The notes beneath the pieces are model-generated. The model searched no databases. It saw nothing but the letters and a program-made list of their open reading frames with translations, and was not told the DNA's origin. From the NCBI GenBank assembly GCA_050011535.1, contig JBEKIX010000001.1:33772-97771 (forward strand): 64,000 bases of DNA, written 5' to 3'. The stretch comes from JAFNAG01 sp050011535. GTDB taxonomy: Bacteria; Acidobacteriota; UBA6911. This document shows positions 32,225-39,855 of the stretch, in pieces. Every line of letters begins with the position of its first letter. Position 1 is the stretch's first letter. A program made the position numbers and the translations under genes.

Positions 32225-34237
32225 TCACGGCAGCAGGCCCTGGCGATTTCGCGCGTCCTGGACCACCTGCGCCTCGTCGTACCGGTGGGCGTCCGTCAGA
32301 ATCTGTGCCAACCCGTTGTAGGCGGCGCGCAGGTGCTCGCGCATCGATGGGCACTGCAGGTCCATCCCGCAGCCCTCGCGATCCACCTTCGGGTAAATGG
32401 CTGCCAGCTTCTCCTTCGCACCCCGGTTATTCGGTTGGAGCACCAAGTATTGCAAGTAGGCGGTCACCGCCTCTTCGTTTCTGCCCATGTCCGCGTAAAG
32501 TCCGCCTAGGCTCCAATAGACCTCGGGCTTGGCCGGGGCGAGCCGGCGCAGACTGAGCAGGGTCTCTACCGCCTTCTGATGGTCGCCTAGGCGAATCCAC
32601 ACGAACGCCAGGTTCTGCCACAAATCGGCGTGGCCATCTTCAATGACCTGGTCGGGAGCGATGCCATATGCAAGCTTCGCGCGGCGGCGCCGATCCGTGT
32701 AGGCCCGCTCGATCGGCAAGGCTTCCGTGAGCACCTCGCTTGACCGGCGGTACCAGGCCAGGCTCTCGGGCGTGGGAACGGCCACGCCGCCTGGGCCCGA
32801 CCTTGCCAGGCCGTCGCCTTTCATGCCATAGAGCGCGCCCGCCGTAACATACGGCTCTGTGCTGCTCCTCTCCGCGGACAGCGGCTCGACGATGCGCAAC
32901 GCCTCCTCCACCTCTTGTATCGCGCGGTCCAGGCTCTCGCTGCGCTGCCCCGGCGCGATCATCTGGCTTAGCGCGAGAGCCAGCGAGCGGTGGGTCTTGA
33001 AGCTTTCTGGAGAGGCCTCGGCGGCCTGGGTCCACAAGCTGACCTCGTCGTTCCAGTCGAAGTTGCGCGCGAAGGTGCGCGTGCCGTAAGCCACGGCGAT
33101 TGCGACCAAGACGCACGCAGCCGCCCGCCGGCGCCGGCCGAATAGCCGGGCGACGGCCAGGACCACGCACCCGCAGAACGCGACCGAGGGCAGGTACAGG
33201 AACCGCTCGGCCATGATGCTCCCGATCCGCACCACCAGGTTCGAAACCGGCAGCAGTGCGATCCCAAAAAACAGGATCAGAAAGCAGACCGCCTTGTTCC
33301 GCCGGTAGGACAATACCGCCAGCGCGCCGATGGCCGCGAGCAAGAGCAGCGTGATCACCGCCTTCGGGTCGTTCCACGCGAACGGCGGGATCTGGTTGTA
33401 GGAGTAATCGCAGGAGAGCGTCCGCGGCCACACCAGCAGCCACAGATCGTTTCCGATCACCTTGAGCGCGGTCAGGCGCGCCGCCCAGAAACCGTCCGGC
33501 AACGGCGTTACCACGAACTCAATATCGGCGGGACCGACCCGGGAGAAGACCAACCACCGCATGCCCCACAGGAGGAGCAGCGGCGGCGCCAACCACAGGT
33601 ACGCGGCCAGGTTCGCGCGCTTCCCCCGGTACGTGAGATCATAGGCCGCTATCAGGCCTACCAGGGCGACGGCGCTTTCCTTCGAGAAGACGCCGGCCAG
33701 CATGGCCAGGCTCACTCCCGCGAGGCAAAGCATCCGACGTTCGCGACGCGCGCTTTCCAGGTAGAGAAGCAGCCCGGCCAAGATGCACAACCCGGCCAGC
33801 AGGTCCGCACGCCCCACGATGTTAGTGACGGACTCGACGTTGACCGGGTGCGCCGCAAACAGCGCCGCCGTGAAAAACGCCAGCCACGGCCCCGGGAGCA
33901 GCTCCAGTGCCAGCAGGTAAACGAGCGAGGCGTTGATCCAGTGCAGCAGAAGGTTGATCCAGTGGTAACCAGTTGGGTTGTGCGCGTTGCCCAGCACGGC
34001 GTAGTTGAACAGGTAGGTCAGCGTGGTGACGGGCCGGTAGAGCCCTCCCTGAGCGCTGGGCCACCAGTACTCGCGGCTGAAGATCAGTCTGAGGTTCAGC
34101 TCGTTGAGTCCGCGGATGCGCGGGTCTTTCAGCATTATGAACTTGTTGTCGAGGGTGAATCCGGCGTCGAAGGAATTGGCGTACGTCAGCAGGAGCACGA
34201 CGCCCAGGAGCAGAATGACAAGCCCGTGCCGCAACAT
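32225..34237 (-). CDS. Multi-spanning membrane protein with C-terminal TPRs (TMTC-like, putative glycosyltransferase)
   Basis: 670 residues from ATG 34237; an open extension to 34399 is not conserved in appearance. About ten membrane segments come first, with an early loop YANSFDAGFTLDNKFIMLKDPR and WWPSAQGGLYRPVTTLTYL, then AAHPVNVESVTNIVGRADLLA. This is the pattern of TMTC/GT-C-type O-mannosyltransferase-like proteins, where acidic residues in the first loop are functional. The C-terminal ~250 residues are tetratricopeptide repeats (LWQNLAFVWIRLGDHQKAVET, VYWSLGGLYADMGRNEEAV). Strand usage is GC-rich. It is the only sizeable cargo of the tRNA-Lys element. Function unproven. Confidence 0.78.
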   Translation of the reverse strand: MLRHGLVILLLGVVLLLTYANSFDAGFTLDNKFIMLKDPRIRGLNELNLRLIFSREYWWPSAQGGLYRPVTTLTYLFNYAVLGNAHNPTGYHWINLLLHWINASLVYLLALELLPGPWLAFFTAALFAAHPVNVESVTNIVGRADLLAGLCILAGLLLYLESARRERRMLCLAGVSLAMLAGVFSKESAVALVGLIAAYDLTYRGKRANLAAYLWLAPPLLLLWGMRWLVFSRVGPADIEFVVTPLPDGFWAARLTALKVIGNDLWLLVWPRTLSCDYSYNQIPPFAWNDPKAVITLLLLAAIGALAVLSYRRNKAVCFLILFFGIALLPVSNLVVRIGSIMAERFLYLPSVAFCGCVVLAVARLFGRRRRAAACVLVAIAVAYGTRTFARNFDWNDEVSLWTQAAEASPESFKTHRSLALALSQMIAPGQRSESLDRAIQEVEEALRIVEPLSAERSSTEPYVTAGALYGMKGDGLARSGPGGVAVPTPESLAWYRRSSEVLTEALPIERAYTDRRRRAKLAYGIAPDQVIEDGHADLWQNLAFVWIRLGDHQKAVETLLSLRRLAPAKPEVYWSLGGLYADMGRNEEAVTAYLQYLVLQPNNRGAKEKLAAIYPKVDREGCGMDLQCPSMREHLRAAYNGLAQILTDAHRYDEAQVVQDARNRQGLLP

Positions 34238-34539
34238 CAGTCCATAGCTGCCACGCCCATTAAGTAGAATGTCCCTTTTCCATCGTCCACGATCTTGCGC
34301 TTCTCGATCCGCCGCACCATCGCATGATGCATGGTCCCAGGCGGGGGATAGGCGAAATAAGCTGCGTGATTGCGTCTTCCCCGGCACGACCTCCTGCATG
34401 TGATCCCACCAGCTTCCGATATGGGGGCGTTATGTCAACTTCGCCCCGTCTGCCGCGACTCCCTAGAACCCAGGATCGACCAAAAAGGGCATTTTACTAC
34501 AATCCGACGTCACCGGAACGGGCGTCTTAACACATTTTT

Positions 34540-34708
34540 TCCCGCAAACAGGATGGTGTTGCCGATCAAGGAGAATCCTCCATAGGCAATTCGCGCACTG
34601 CAATTACGAGGATCCGAATTTGCTGTCATTATAGTCGGCCAGCGTGTCCCTGGGTAGCTGAATTCGCAGCCCTTGCGCGAGTGAGTCGTTCACCAGAAAC
34701 TGGCACGC
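34540..34708 (-). repeat. Duplicated upstream segment of a Ser/Thr kinase gene, copy 2 (inverted)
   Basis: Reverse complement of the 29700-29865 segment. It shares the GGCCGACTATAATGACAGCA block (TATAAT at 34628-34633), AGTGCGCGAATTGCCTATGG, GGAGG and a TTG at 34569 encoding (L)IGNTI before similarity stops; the frame ends soon after. The TATAAT is oriented toward the TMTC-like gene that begins ~300 bp further on. Confidence 0.75.
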
Positions 34709-35152
34709 TCCCAAGAAACGCCATTGTGGGAAACTGACGTGCCCTTGAGAGGAGCGCGGTCGGGGCTACATCGGCCCGGAAACCGGGTCCTATTCAGCTG
34801 ATTTTGGACTCCTTTTAGACCGCTGCTGACACGTGGCAAGGTGGTGAATGCTTCACAGGGGCAAACCGAGCGGGGCATGGAGAACGTGGAAGCATATACG
34901 AGCGCATCAGTTCTGACAGTTGAAGGGGCAGCGTGTGCCACGTGTCCGACAAAACGAGGCAGGTGAGAAAAGCCAACAAAACCCAGGCGTTTGCACGCGA
35001 GAACGTGAGAAAGAGGGGGGGGTGTGACAGGGGGTGAACAAACCGCCGGGGCGCCGTGTGCGTTTCACTTTTTCTCAGTGGAGGCGAATCGGATCGGGCA
35101 AGCCTGTGTTAGGATAGGAGCATTCGTTGCACCTCCTCGGTGGAGGCATCCA
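34709..35152. other. Gene-poor part of the tRNA-Lys element
   Basis: About 440 bp without a supported gene. It contains a purine run (AGAAAGAGGGGGG, about 35008-35020) and several short ORFs lacking start signals. No remnant could be identified. Confidence 0.4.
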
Positions 35153-35335
35153 GTGAGGTACAGGCGATCCGCATCTTTGATTTTGCTGATATCGTGTTGC
35201 TTTCTGTTTTCAGCAAGAGTCCACCTCGCAGCACAGAAACCAACAGCTCCCATTCAAACCAAAGCAGCAACGAAATCAACTGAAGACCTGATCTCGGGAA
35301 GTGCCGACTTGACGAAATCACACGAGCGCAAGTGA
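35153..35335 (+). CDS. Short exported peptide or truncated secreted protein
   Basis: 60 residues from GTG 35153, which has GGAGG six bases upstream. The N-terminus is a signal peptide (YRRSASLILLISCCFLFSAR, then VHLAAQ), followed by a Lys/Thr-rich stretch, and it ends at a TGA overlapping the next ORF's GTG (GTGA). It may be the leftover 5' end of a longer secreted-protein gene. No family recognised. Confidence 0.4.
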   Translation: MRYRRSASLILLISCCFLFSARVHLAAQKPTAPIQTKAATKSTEDLISGSADLTKSHERK

Positions 35336-35538
35336 AGGATTTCGTGGCAAAACTCGTAGACAAGCAGAACATCAGAGCCAACAAGAAGACACTGAAGACC
35401 GTTCTTGAATCGTTCAATCGCCAATGGCCTGATCGGGCATTGCCCTTCAGGAGGCTGATGCGGGAGTTTGATGCTTGGTTGAGATCGAATACGGACTTGA
35501 CAGAAAAAAAGCTAAAGATCGTCTGGGGGAATTGCTGA
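35332..35538 (+). CDS. Small basic hypothetical protein upstream of the integrase
   Basis: 68 residues, basic and helical (DFVAKLVDKQNIRANKKTLK). It starts at a GTG overlapping the previous stop and ends inside the integrase frame. It may be a real small gene, or the out-of-frame N-terminal region of the recombinase after a frameshift. It cannot be decided from sequence alone. Confidence 0.3.
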   Translation: MKDFVAKLVDKQNIRANKKTLKTVLESFNRQWPDRALPFRRLMREFDAWLRSNTDLTEKKLKIVWGNC

Positions 35539-36392
35539 GCCGACGATTCGAAGGCATGGATGCCGGTTCCCTGGGGAGGGTTCGATGTTTGATCTTGGGA
35601 TCAATGCAGGTGCGGAAGATGGCTCGACCTTCAATTAGAATCATCCTCGCCGGACTCTGCGCCGTGCTGAACAGTGCAATTGAGGATCAAGTCATCACTG
35701 ATAATCCAGCAAGGCGTCTGAGCAGGTTTTACAAGCAAGCGCCGATTCTCCACGAGGAGATTCAGCCTCTCACCTATGAGGAAGTACCATTGTTCTTGAG
35801 ATCGGCCCTGCGATACTCACCCGAGTGCTATCCCCTCTTTCTGTGTGCGATCCACACGGGCTTGAGATCCGGTCAACTCGCTGGCTTGAAGTGGGACGAC
35901 ATCGATTTCAACGGGCAGTTCCTCAACGTCCGGAAAAACATCGTCCGTGGTCGAGTTCACGCGACTAAGACGGACAAGATGCGCCGGGTGGATATGTCGG
36001 ATGCCCTCATCGCCGAATTGTCGAACCTGAAGCGGCAAAGACGCGAGGAATGGCTATCCAGAGGGAAGAACGAGATTCCGGAGTGGGTTTTCTGCAATCG
36101 GGAAGGCAACCCTGCCGACATGCACAACGTCAAGAACCGGCATTTCAGGAAGTGCCTGGAGAAGGCTGGGCTGAGGCAGATCCGCTTTCACGACCTCCGG
36201 CACTCGTTCGCATCGCTGCTGCTTCAGGACGGGCAGTCTCTCAAGTACGTGAGCGACCAGCTTGGGCATAGCAGCATCAAGATGACAGCCGATGTCTATG
36301 GGCATCTGGTTCCGGGAGCGAACAGACAGGCGGTTAATCGCCTGCCATCAATTGATTCAAGGGTGAACTACAGGACAGCAGTAGAGGCGTAA
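35475..36392 (+). CDS. Tyrosine recombinase (integrase), probably N-terminally truncated
   Basis: 305 residues from a TTG; a stop codon lies just upstream in frame (35469). The catalytic domain is complete: HTGLRSGQLAGLKWDD (Arg), HATKTDKMRRVDM (Lys), HDLRHSFASLLL (His, Arg) and LGHSSIKMTADVYGH (His, Tyr). Part of the core-binding domain is visible (RIILAGLCAVLNSAIEDQV, ITDNPARRL). Phage- and island-type integrases are usually 370-420 residues with an N-terminal arm-binding domain, which is missing here. It ends 112 bp before tRNA-Lys, its likely target. Confidence 0.85.
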   Translation: MVEIEYGLDRKKAKDRLGELLSRRFEGMDAGSLGRVRCLILGSMQVRKMARPSIRIILAGLCAVLNSAIEDQVITDNPARRLSRFYKQAPILHEEIQPLTYEEVPLFLRSALRYSPECYPLFLCAIHTGLRSGQLAGLKWDDIDFNGQFLNVRKNIVRGRVHATKTDKMRRVDMSDALIAELSNLKRQRREEWLSRGKNEIPEWVFCNREGNPADMHNVKNRHFRKCLEKAGLRQIRFHDLRHSFASLLLQDGQSLKYVSDQLGHSSIKMTADVYGHLVPGANRQAVNRLPSIDSRVNYRTAVEA

Positions 36393-36405
36393 TGAGTAAC
36401 CGTAT

Positions 36406-36419
36406 CCAGGCCGAAATCC
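36406..36419. repeat. 14-bp inverted repeat near the right element end
   Basis: CCAGGCCGAAATCC, exact reverse complement of 32109-32122. Lies between the integrase stop and tRNA-Lys. Confidence 0.5.
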
Positions 36420-36504
36420 GCAACCTATCCGCAACTGAAAGCCGCAGTACCCTGGCTTGCCTTGAAGCGCAATCTGCTAAGTACTTGATATTTTGTGGGA
36501 TGAT

Positions 36505-36580
36505 TGGTGAGCCGTGCTGGACTCGAACCAGCGACCCTCTGCTTAAAAGGCAGATGCTCTACCTCCTGAGCTAACGGCCC
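36505..36580 (-). tRNA. tRNA-Lys (anticodon TTT), integration target
   Basis: On the minus strand the acceptor GGGCCGT pairs with ACGGCTC (one G-T). The D arm is TAGCTCAGGAGGTAGAGCA, the anticodon loop CTTTTAA lies between TCTGC and GCAGA, and the T arm is TGGTTCGAGTCCA. Discriminator A, encoded CCA (36505-36507). Its 3' half is duplicated at 32030-32074. Confidence 0.96.
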
Positions 36581-36826
36581 AACCTGGTGGCGATGTTGAA
36601 TCAACCTCACAATCCCGCAGTGGAAAACTCGCCGCAGGACCTGCGCAATAACGTTGGACAATTTAGCATGCCGGCATGAGGTTTCAAAGGCAGTTCTAAA
36701 GTATGTGGCGGGAATCATTCATCAAACGACGCATTGTCGCTGCTGTAACCTGGTCTTGCACTATTGCGGTTTAGTCGCGCTTATCAAGAGTGAATCGGGA
36801 CATCACCCGAAGATGTGCAGACAACT

Positions 36827-37549
36827 TCAGGAAGTCAGATCCTGCAGAAACTCGACTTTGCGGCTGTATGCAGCCAGCATGTAGACTGCCAGCTCGGCAT
36901 CCGTCGGGTGCGCATAGTAAGCCTTACGCGCGATCGCAATGCGTTCGTCGATTACCCTGAGGTTTGCCTGCACCTCCACGACTCGGCGTGGATCCAGTGT
37001 CGATTCTTGTTTCGCGACAATGCCATTCAGTTCCTGGATCGCTTTTATGTACTCCTTCTCGGCGCGCTGAATCGACTGAAGTGCGGATTCAAGACTCTCC
37101 CCGCCGGACGATGCCTCGGGCGTGTAAGCCTGCGTGGGTGCTGACGTCTCGTCGGCTCTGTGATGGCGCTCCACCATGAACCACGTTGCAGTAACCGAAA
37201 CGGCAACGAGAAGAACCGCGGCCACGGCTTGGCGAATCAACGGAAAATCTGCCAGCGGAAACCTAATCCGGCGCACACTGCTGCCTGCAGGTTGCGATTC
37301 TCCAAAGCGGGCCTGTTGGGACGAAGCGCCCGCCGAAATTCGCTGCCACATGCCAGGATCGAGATCGAGGGTGCTCTCCGCCTTCGCCGCGTACGCCTCA
37401 TAAAGGCGGGACTCCGCTTCCAACAGAGCCAGATCGCTCCGGCACCTGGCACATTCCCCCAGGTGCGCAGCTGCTTCCGCGGACTGCCGTTCCTCGAGCT
37501 CCCCGTAGTGGTAATCCTCCATGATTCTCTGGAAATGAGAGCAATTCAC
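36827..37549 (-). CDS. Anti-sigma factor with zinc-binding (ZAS) motif and one membrane segment
   Basis: 240 residues. The N-terminal ZAS domain has AAAHLGECARCRSDL (His-x3-Cys-x2-Cys), typical of anti-sigma factors that sequester ECF sigma factors. A single membrane segment follows (AVAAVLLVAVSVTATWFMV), then a periplasmic coiled-coil-like domain rich in Glu and Ala. The ATG overlaps the sigma gene's stop (ATGA), so the two are translationally coupled. Confidence 0.85.
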   Translation of the reverse strand: MNCSHFQRIMEDYHYGELEERQSAEAAAHLGECARCRSDLALLEAESRLYEAYAAKAESTLDLDPGMWQRISAGASSQQARFGESQPAGSSVRRIRFPLADFPLIRQAVAAVLLVAVSVTATWFMVERHHRADETSAPTQAYTPEASSGGESLESALQSIQRAEKEYIKAIQELNGIVAKQESTLDPRRVVEVQANLRVIDERIAIARKAYYAHPTDAELAVYMLAAYSRKVEFLQDLTS

Positions 37550-38160
37550 GCCGCACCTCCAATTCGTGGCGCCCGCCCCGCCATGTATGGCTTCAGCTTA
37601 TGCCTCAGGTGCGCGCGCGCCCGATGCAGATCGGTCTTCAGCTTTCCCGTGGAAAAACCGGTGACTGAAGAGATCTCCTGGTAGCTCATCTTCTTTAAAA
37701 CCTTCTGAACAAAAACGACCCTCTGATCAACGGACAGCTCGTCAAGAGCCCGACGGATCGCTCGCTCCAACTCATCCGTAAGAAACCGTTCATCGGGCCC
37801 GATGCGCTCATCGTGCACATTCTGAGAATTCGCGTCGTCGAGCTCCACGAGATGAAGCCGACGCCTCTTTTCACGAATTGCTTCCCTCACTACGTTGCGT
37901 GCAATGCCAAAAAGCCAGGTTGAAAGCTTCGCGGCATGCTGTCGCCGGTCCAACGTGCGGTAGGCGCGCAGAAACGTTTCCTGAGTCAGTTCCTCTGCTC
38001 GCGGCCTGTCTCCTATCATGTGATAAATAAAGACGTGTATCGGTTTTCCATACCGATGGAAAATCGCTCGAAACGCCTCCGCGTCGCCGCCGGATGTGCT
38101 AACCGATTCTTCAGGTGCGGACTGACCGCCGTTTGGCTTTACGGTGCTCAACACATGCAT
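37546..38160 (-). CDS. ECF-family RNA polymerase sigma factor
   Basis: 204 residues from ATG 38160; a TTG at 38175 is an alternative. Sigma region 2 reads FRAIFHRYGKPIHVFIYHMI...ELTQETFLRAYRTL with the -10-binding KLSTWLFGIARNVV. Region 4 reads LDELSVDQRVVFVQKVLKKM, SYQEISSVTGFSTGKLKTDL and HRARAHLRHKL. Directs transcription in response to an envelope signal relayed by the coupled anti-sigma factor. The DUF4097 gene lies just upstream on the same strand. Confidence 0.9.
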   Translation of the reverse strand: MHVLSTVKPNGGQSAPEESVSTSGGDAEAFRAIFHRYGKPIHVFIYHMIGDRPRAEELTQETFLRAYRTLDRRQHAAKLSTWLFGIARNVVREAIREKRRRLHLVELDDANSQNVHDERIGPDERFLTDELERAIRRALDELSVDQRVVFVQKVLKKMSYQEISSVTGFSTGKLKTDLHRARAHLRHKLKPYMAGRAPRIGGAA

Positions 38161-38256
38161 GTCCGTGAGTCGCAACCCTTCCTGGCCGATTTTGAGCTAG
38201 AGGCGGAGTGGCGCAAGCCCCGGGCGCGCAATCCGTCCTGAGGCCTGGACAGACTC

Positions 38257-38997
38257 CTAGCCCTTCGTCAGACTCACTCTCCCCGATACACTCGTAATGC
38301 GAATGCTGCACGCGCCGGTGCCCAATCGACCGCGTGCCGAACGGCCTGGAGCATAGCGCCGTTCCTGGATATCGATCGGGAAATCCGTAGTGAGTGTGCC
38401 GCTGAGTGTCGACATCGATACATAGGCGTTCAGGTTTGCGGGCGCCTTGACAGCCACACTTCCACTGATGGAGGAAAACCTCATGTCACCGGTTCCCTCA
38501 ATTTGCCTGAGGACAACATCCACGTTGCCGCTGGTCGAATCTGCGCTCACGATGCCGGTCACGTTTTTGATCTCGACGGAACCGCTGACGCTGCGTGCGC
38601 TGACGTGTCCCGTCACATCAGAGAGGTGGACGCTGCCGCTCACCGATCGGATGTCGGCAAAGTTGTAGCTGACCGAGCGCGGCACCTTGACCACAAAGTT
38701 GATGCTGGCGTCGCCGTTCCCCGGCTGATAGTGAACCCCGAGATCCACGTGATCCGTACCGCTCCTGTCTAGAATCTCAACCCGCTCCCGATCCCGCCCC
38801 ACCCGGAAACCTTCCGCCACAACCTCCGAGCCGTCGTAGCCCTGGACCCTGACATCACCGGAGATCGTCGCAATTCTGATGGACCCTTCCGGAGCGATCT
38901 TATATGTGCGCTGGAAATCCTGAGCCACACCTGTGACGCCAAATAAGAGGGCAGCCGATAGCGCCAGCAGAAGTATGCGCGGTGCGTTTCTGTTCAT
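38257..38997 (-). CDS. Secreted DUF4097 (adhesin-like beta-repeat) protein
   Basis: 246 residues from ATG 38997 (GGGGGAGG upstream). A signal peptide (ILLLALSAALLFGVTGVAQ) precedes a beta-helix-like series of short repeats built around SVSGSV: IRSVSGSVHLSDVTGHV, ARSVSGSVEIKNVTG, ADSTSGNVDV, SSISGSVAVKAPANL. This is the DUF4097 pattern found in cell-envelope proteins near sigma/anti-sigma pairs. It precedes the ECF sigma gene by 97 bp on the same strand. Confidence 0.85.
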   Translation of the reverse strand: MNRNAPRILLLALSAALLFGVTGVAQDFQRTYKIAPEGSIRIATISGDVRVQGYDGSEVVAEGFRVGRDRERVEILDRSGTDHVDLGVHYQPGNGDASINFVVKVPRSVSYNFADIRSVSGSVHLSDVTGHVSARSVSGSVEIKNVTGIVSADSTSGNVDVVLRQIEGTGDMRFSSISGSVAVKAPANLNAYVSMSTLSGTLTTDFPIDIQERRYAPGRSARGRLGTGACSIRITSVSGRVSLTKG

Positions 38998-39182
38998 TTT
39001 ATAATTCCTCCCCCGCAACAACCAAGAGAGCCGCCGCTTACTGCCAACTCTCACATTGTTAGTGGCCCGCCGGAAGAAAAGGTTTCACCGGAAAGTGAAG
39101 GAATCTGCTGATTCGATTACTCATTTGCTCAAGTCATGGGAGGGAGTATCCTTCTGACAGGAACCAGGAAGGAGAAAGAGCC

Positions 39183-39800
39183 TTGAAACTGATCCGAGCT
39201 GCGCTACCACTGCTAGTTTTGATTTTTCTTTGCCCGACGCTTGCGAACGCCCAGGGTCGCGTCGACGTCTATTTCGGGATGGGAGCGGCACATGACGGCA
39301 TCGGCCCATCCCAAGACCTTTTCGGTACCGGGACATCCTATGTACCGAATTCCATGGGCGGCGTCTTTGGCACTTTTGGCGGCGGCTTTATGCTCAAGCC
39401 CAGCCTTGGTGTCGGGGCAGAGATGTCGCTCCGATTCGCCCAAGGGGATTACTACTCTGGCGTTGGCTACCGGCCGATCTTCTACGACTTCAACGGAATC
39501 TGGACACCGTCTTTCGGCACCAAACGTGTGATGCCGGAAATCCAGGCTGGCTTTGGCGGCCTCAGTCTGAGGTTTTACTCCGGCCCTCAGCAATACAATT
39601 ATTACACCGGATCCTCCAGCAACTTCGCCGGAAGCTTCAGCCATTTCCAGCTGCACACCGGCTTTGGATTGCGCATCTATGTAAAGGAGCACGTATTCGT
39701 GCGGCCGCAGTTCGATTACCACTGGGTGCATGGCCTGAGCGATCAATTCAAGAGCGACTCCGTGACTGCGTACACTATAGCAGTTGGGTACAGCTTCTAA
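39183..39800 (+). CDS. Outer-membrane beta-barrel protein
   Basis: 205 residues from TTG 39183 with AAGGAG eight bases upstream. A signal peptide (AALPLLVLIFLCPTLANAQ) is followed by alternating aromatic/Gly strands and a C-terminal strand ending in Phe (SVTAYTIAVGYSF), the usual barrel-assembly signal. Size fits an eight-stranded OmpA/OmpW-like barrel. Transcribed away from the DUF4097/sigma genes. Confidence 0.8.
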   Translation: MKLIRAALPLLVLIFLCPTLANAQGRVDVYFGMGAAHDGIGPSQDLFGTGTSYVPNSMGGVFGTFGGGFMLKPSLGVGAEMSLRFAQGDYYSGVGYRPIFYDFNGIWTPSFGTKRVMPEIQAGFGGLSLRFYSGPQQYNYYTGSSSNFAGSFSHFQLHTGFGLRIYVKEHVFVRPQFDYHWVHGLSDQFKSDSVTAYTIAVGYSF

Positions 39801-39855
39801 TGGGAGTGGGCGGGCGTCCGATTTCATGGGCACGCTCTCCAAATTTCAAAATCGC

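Larger units (their letters stand above)
32030..36550. mobile_element. Small integrative element in the 3' end of tRNA-Lys
   Basis: A 45/46-bp direct repeat of the tRNA-Lys end bounds ~4.5 kb. A tyrosine recombinase gene lies next to the intact tRNA, the standard layout of tRNA-targeted islands. Cargo: a TMTC-like membrane TPR protein, an inverted copy of a kinase-promoter segment and a few very small ORFs. A 14-bp sequence is repeated in inverted orientation near both ends. No replication, conjugation or phage genes were seen, so if mobile at all it would need help, and the recombinase looks N-terminally damaged. Confidence 0.8.
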
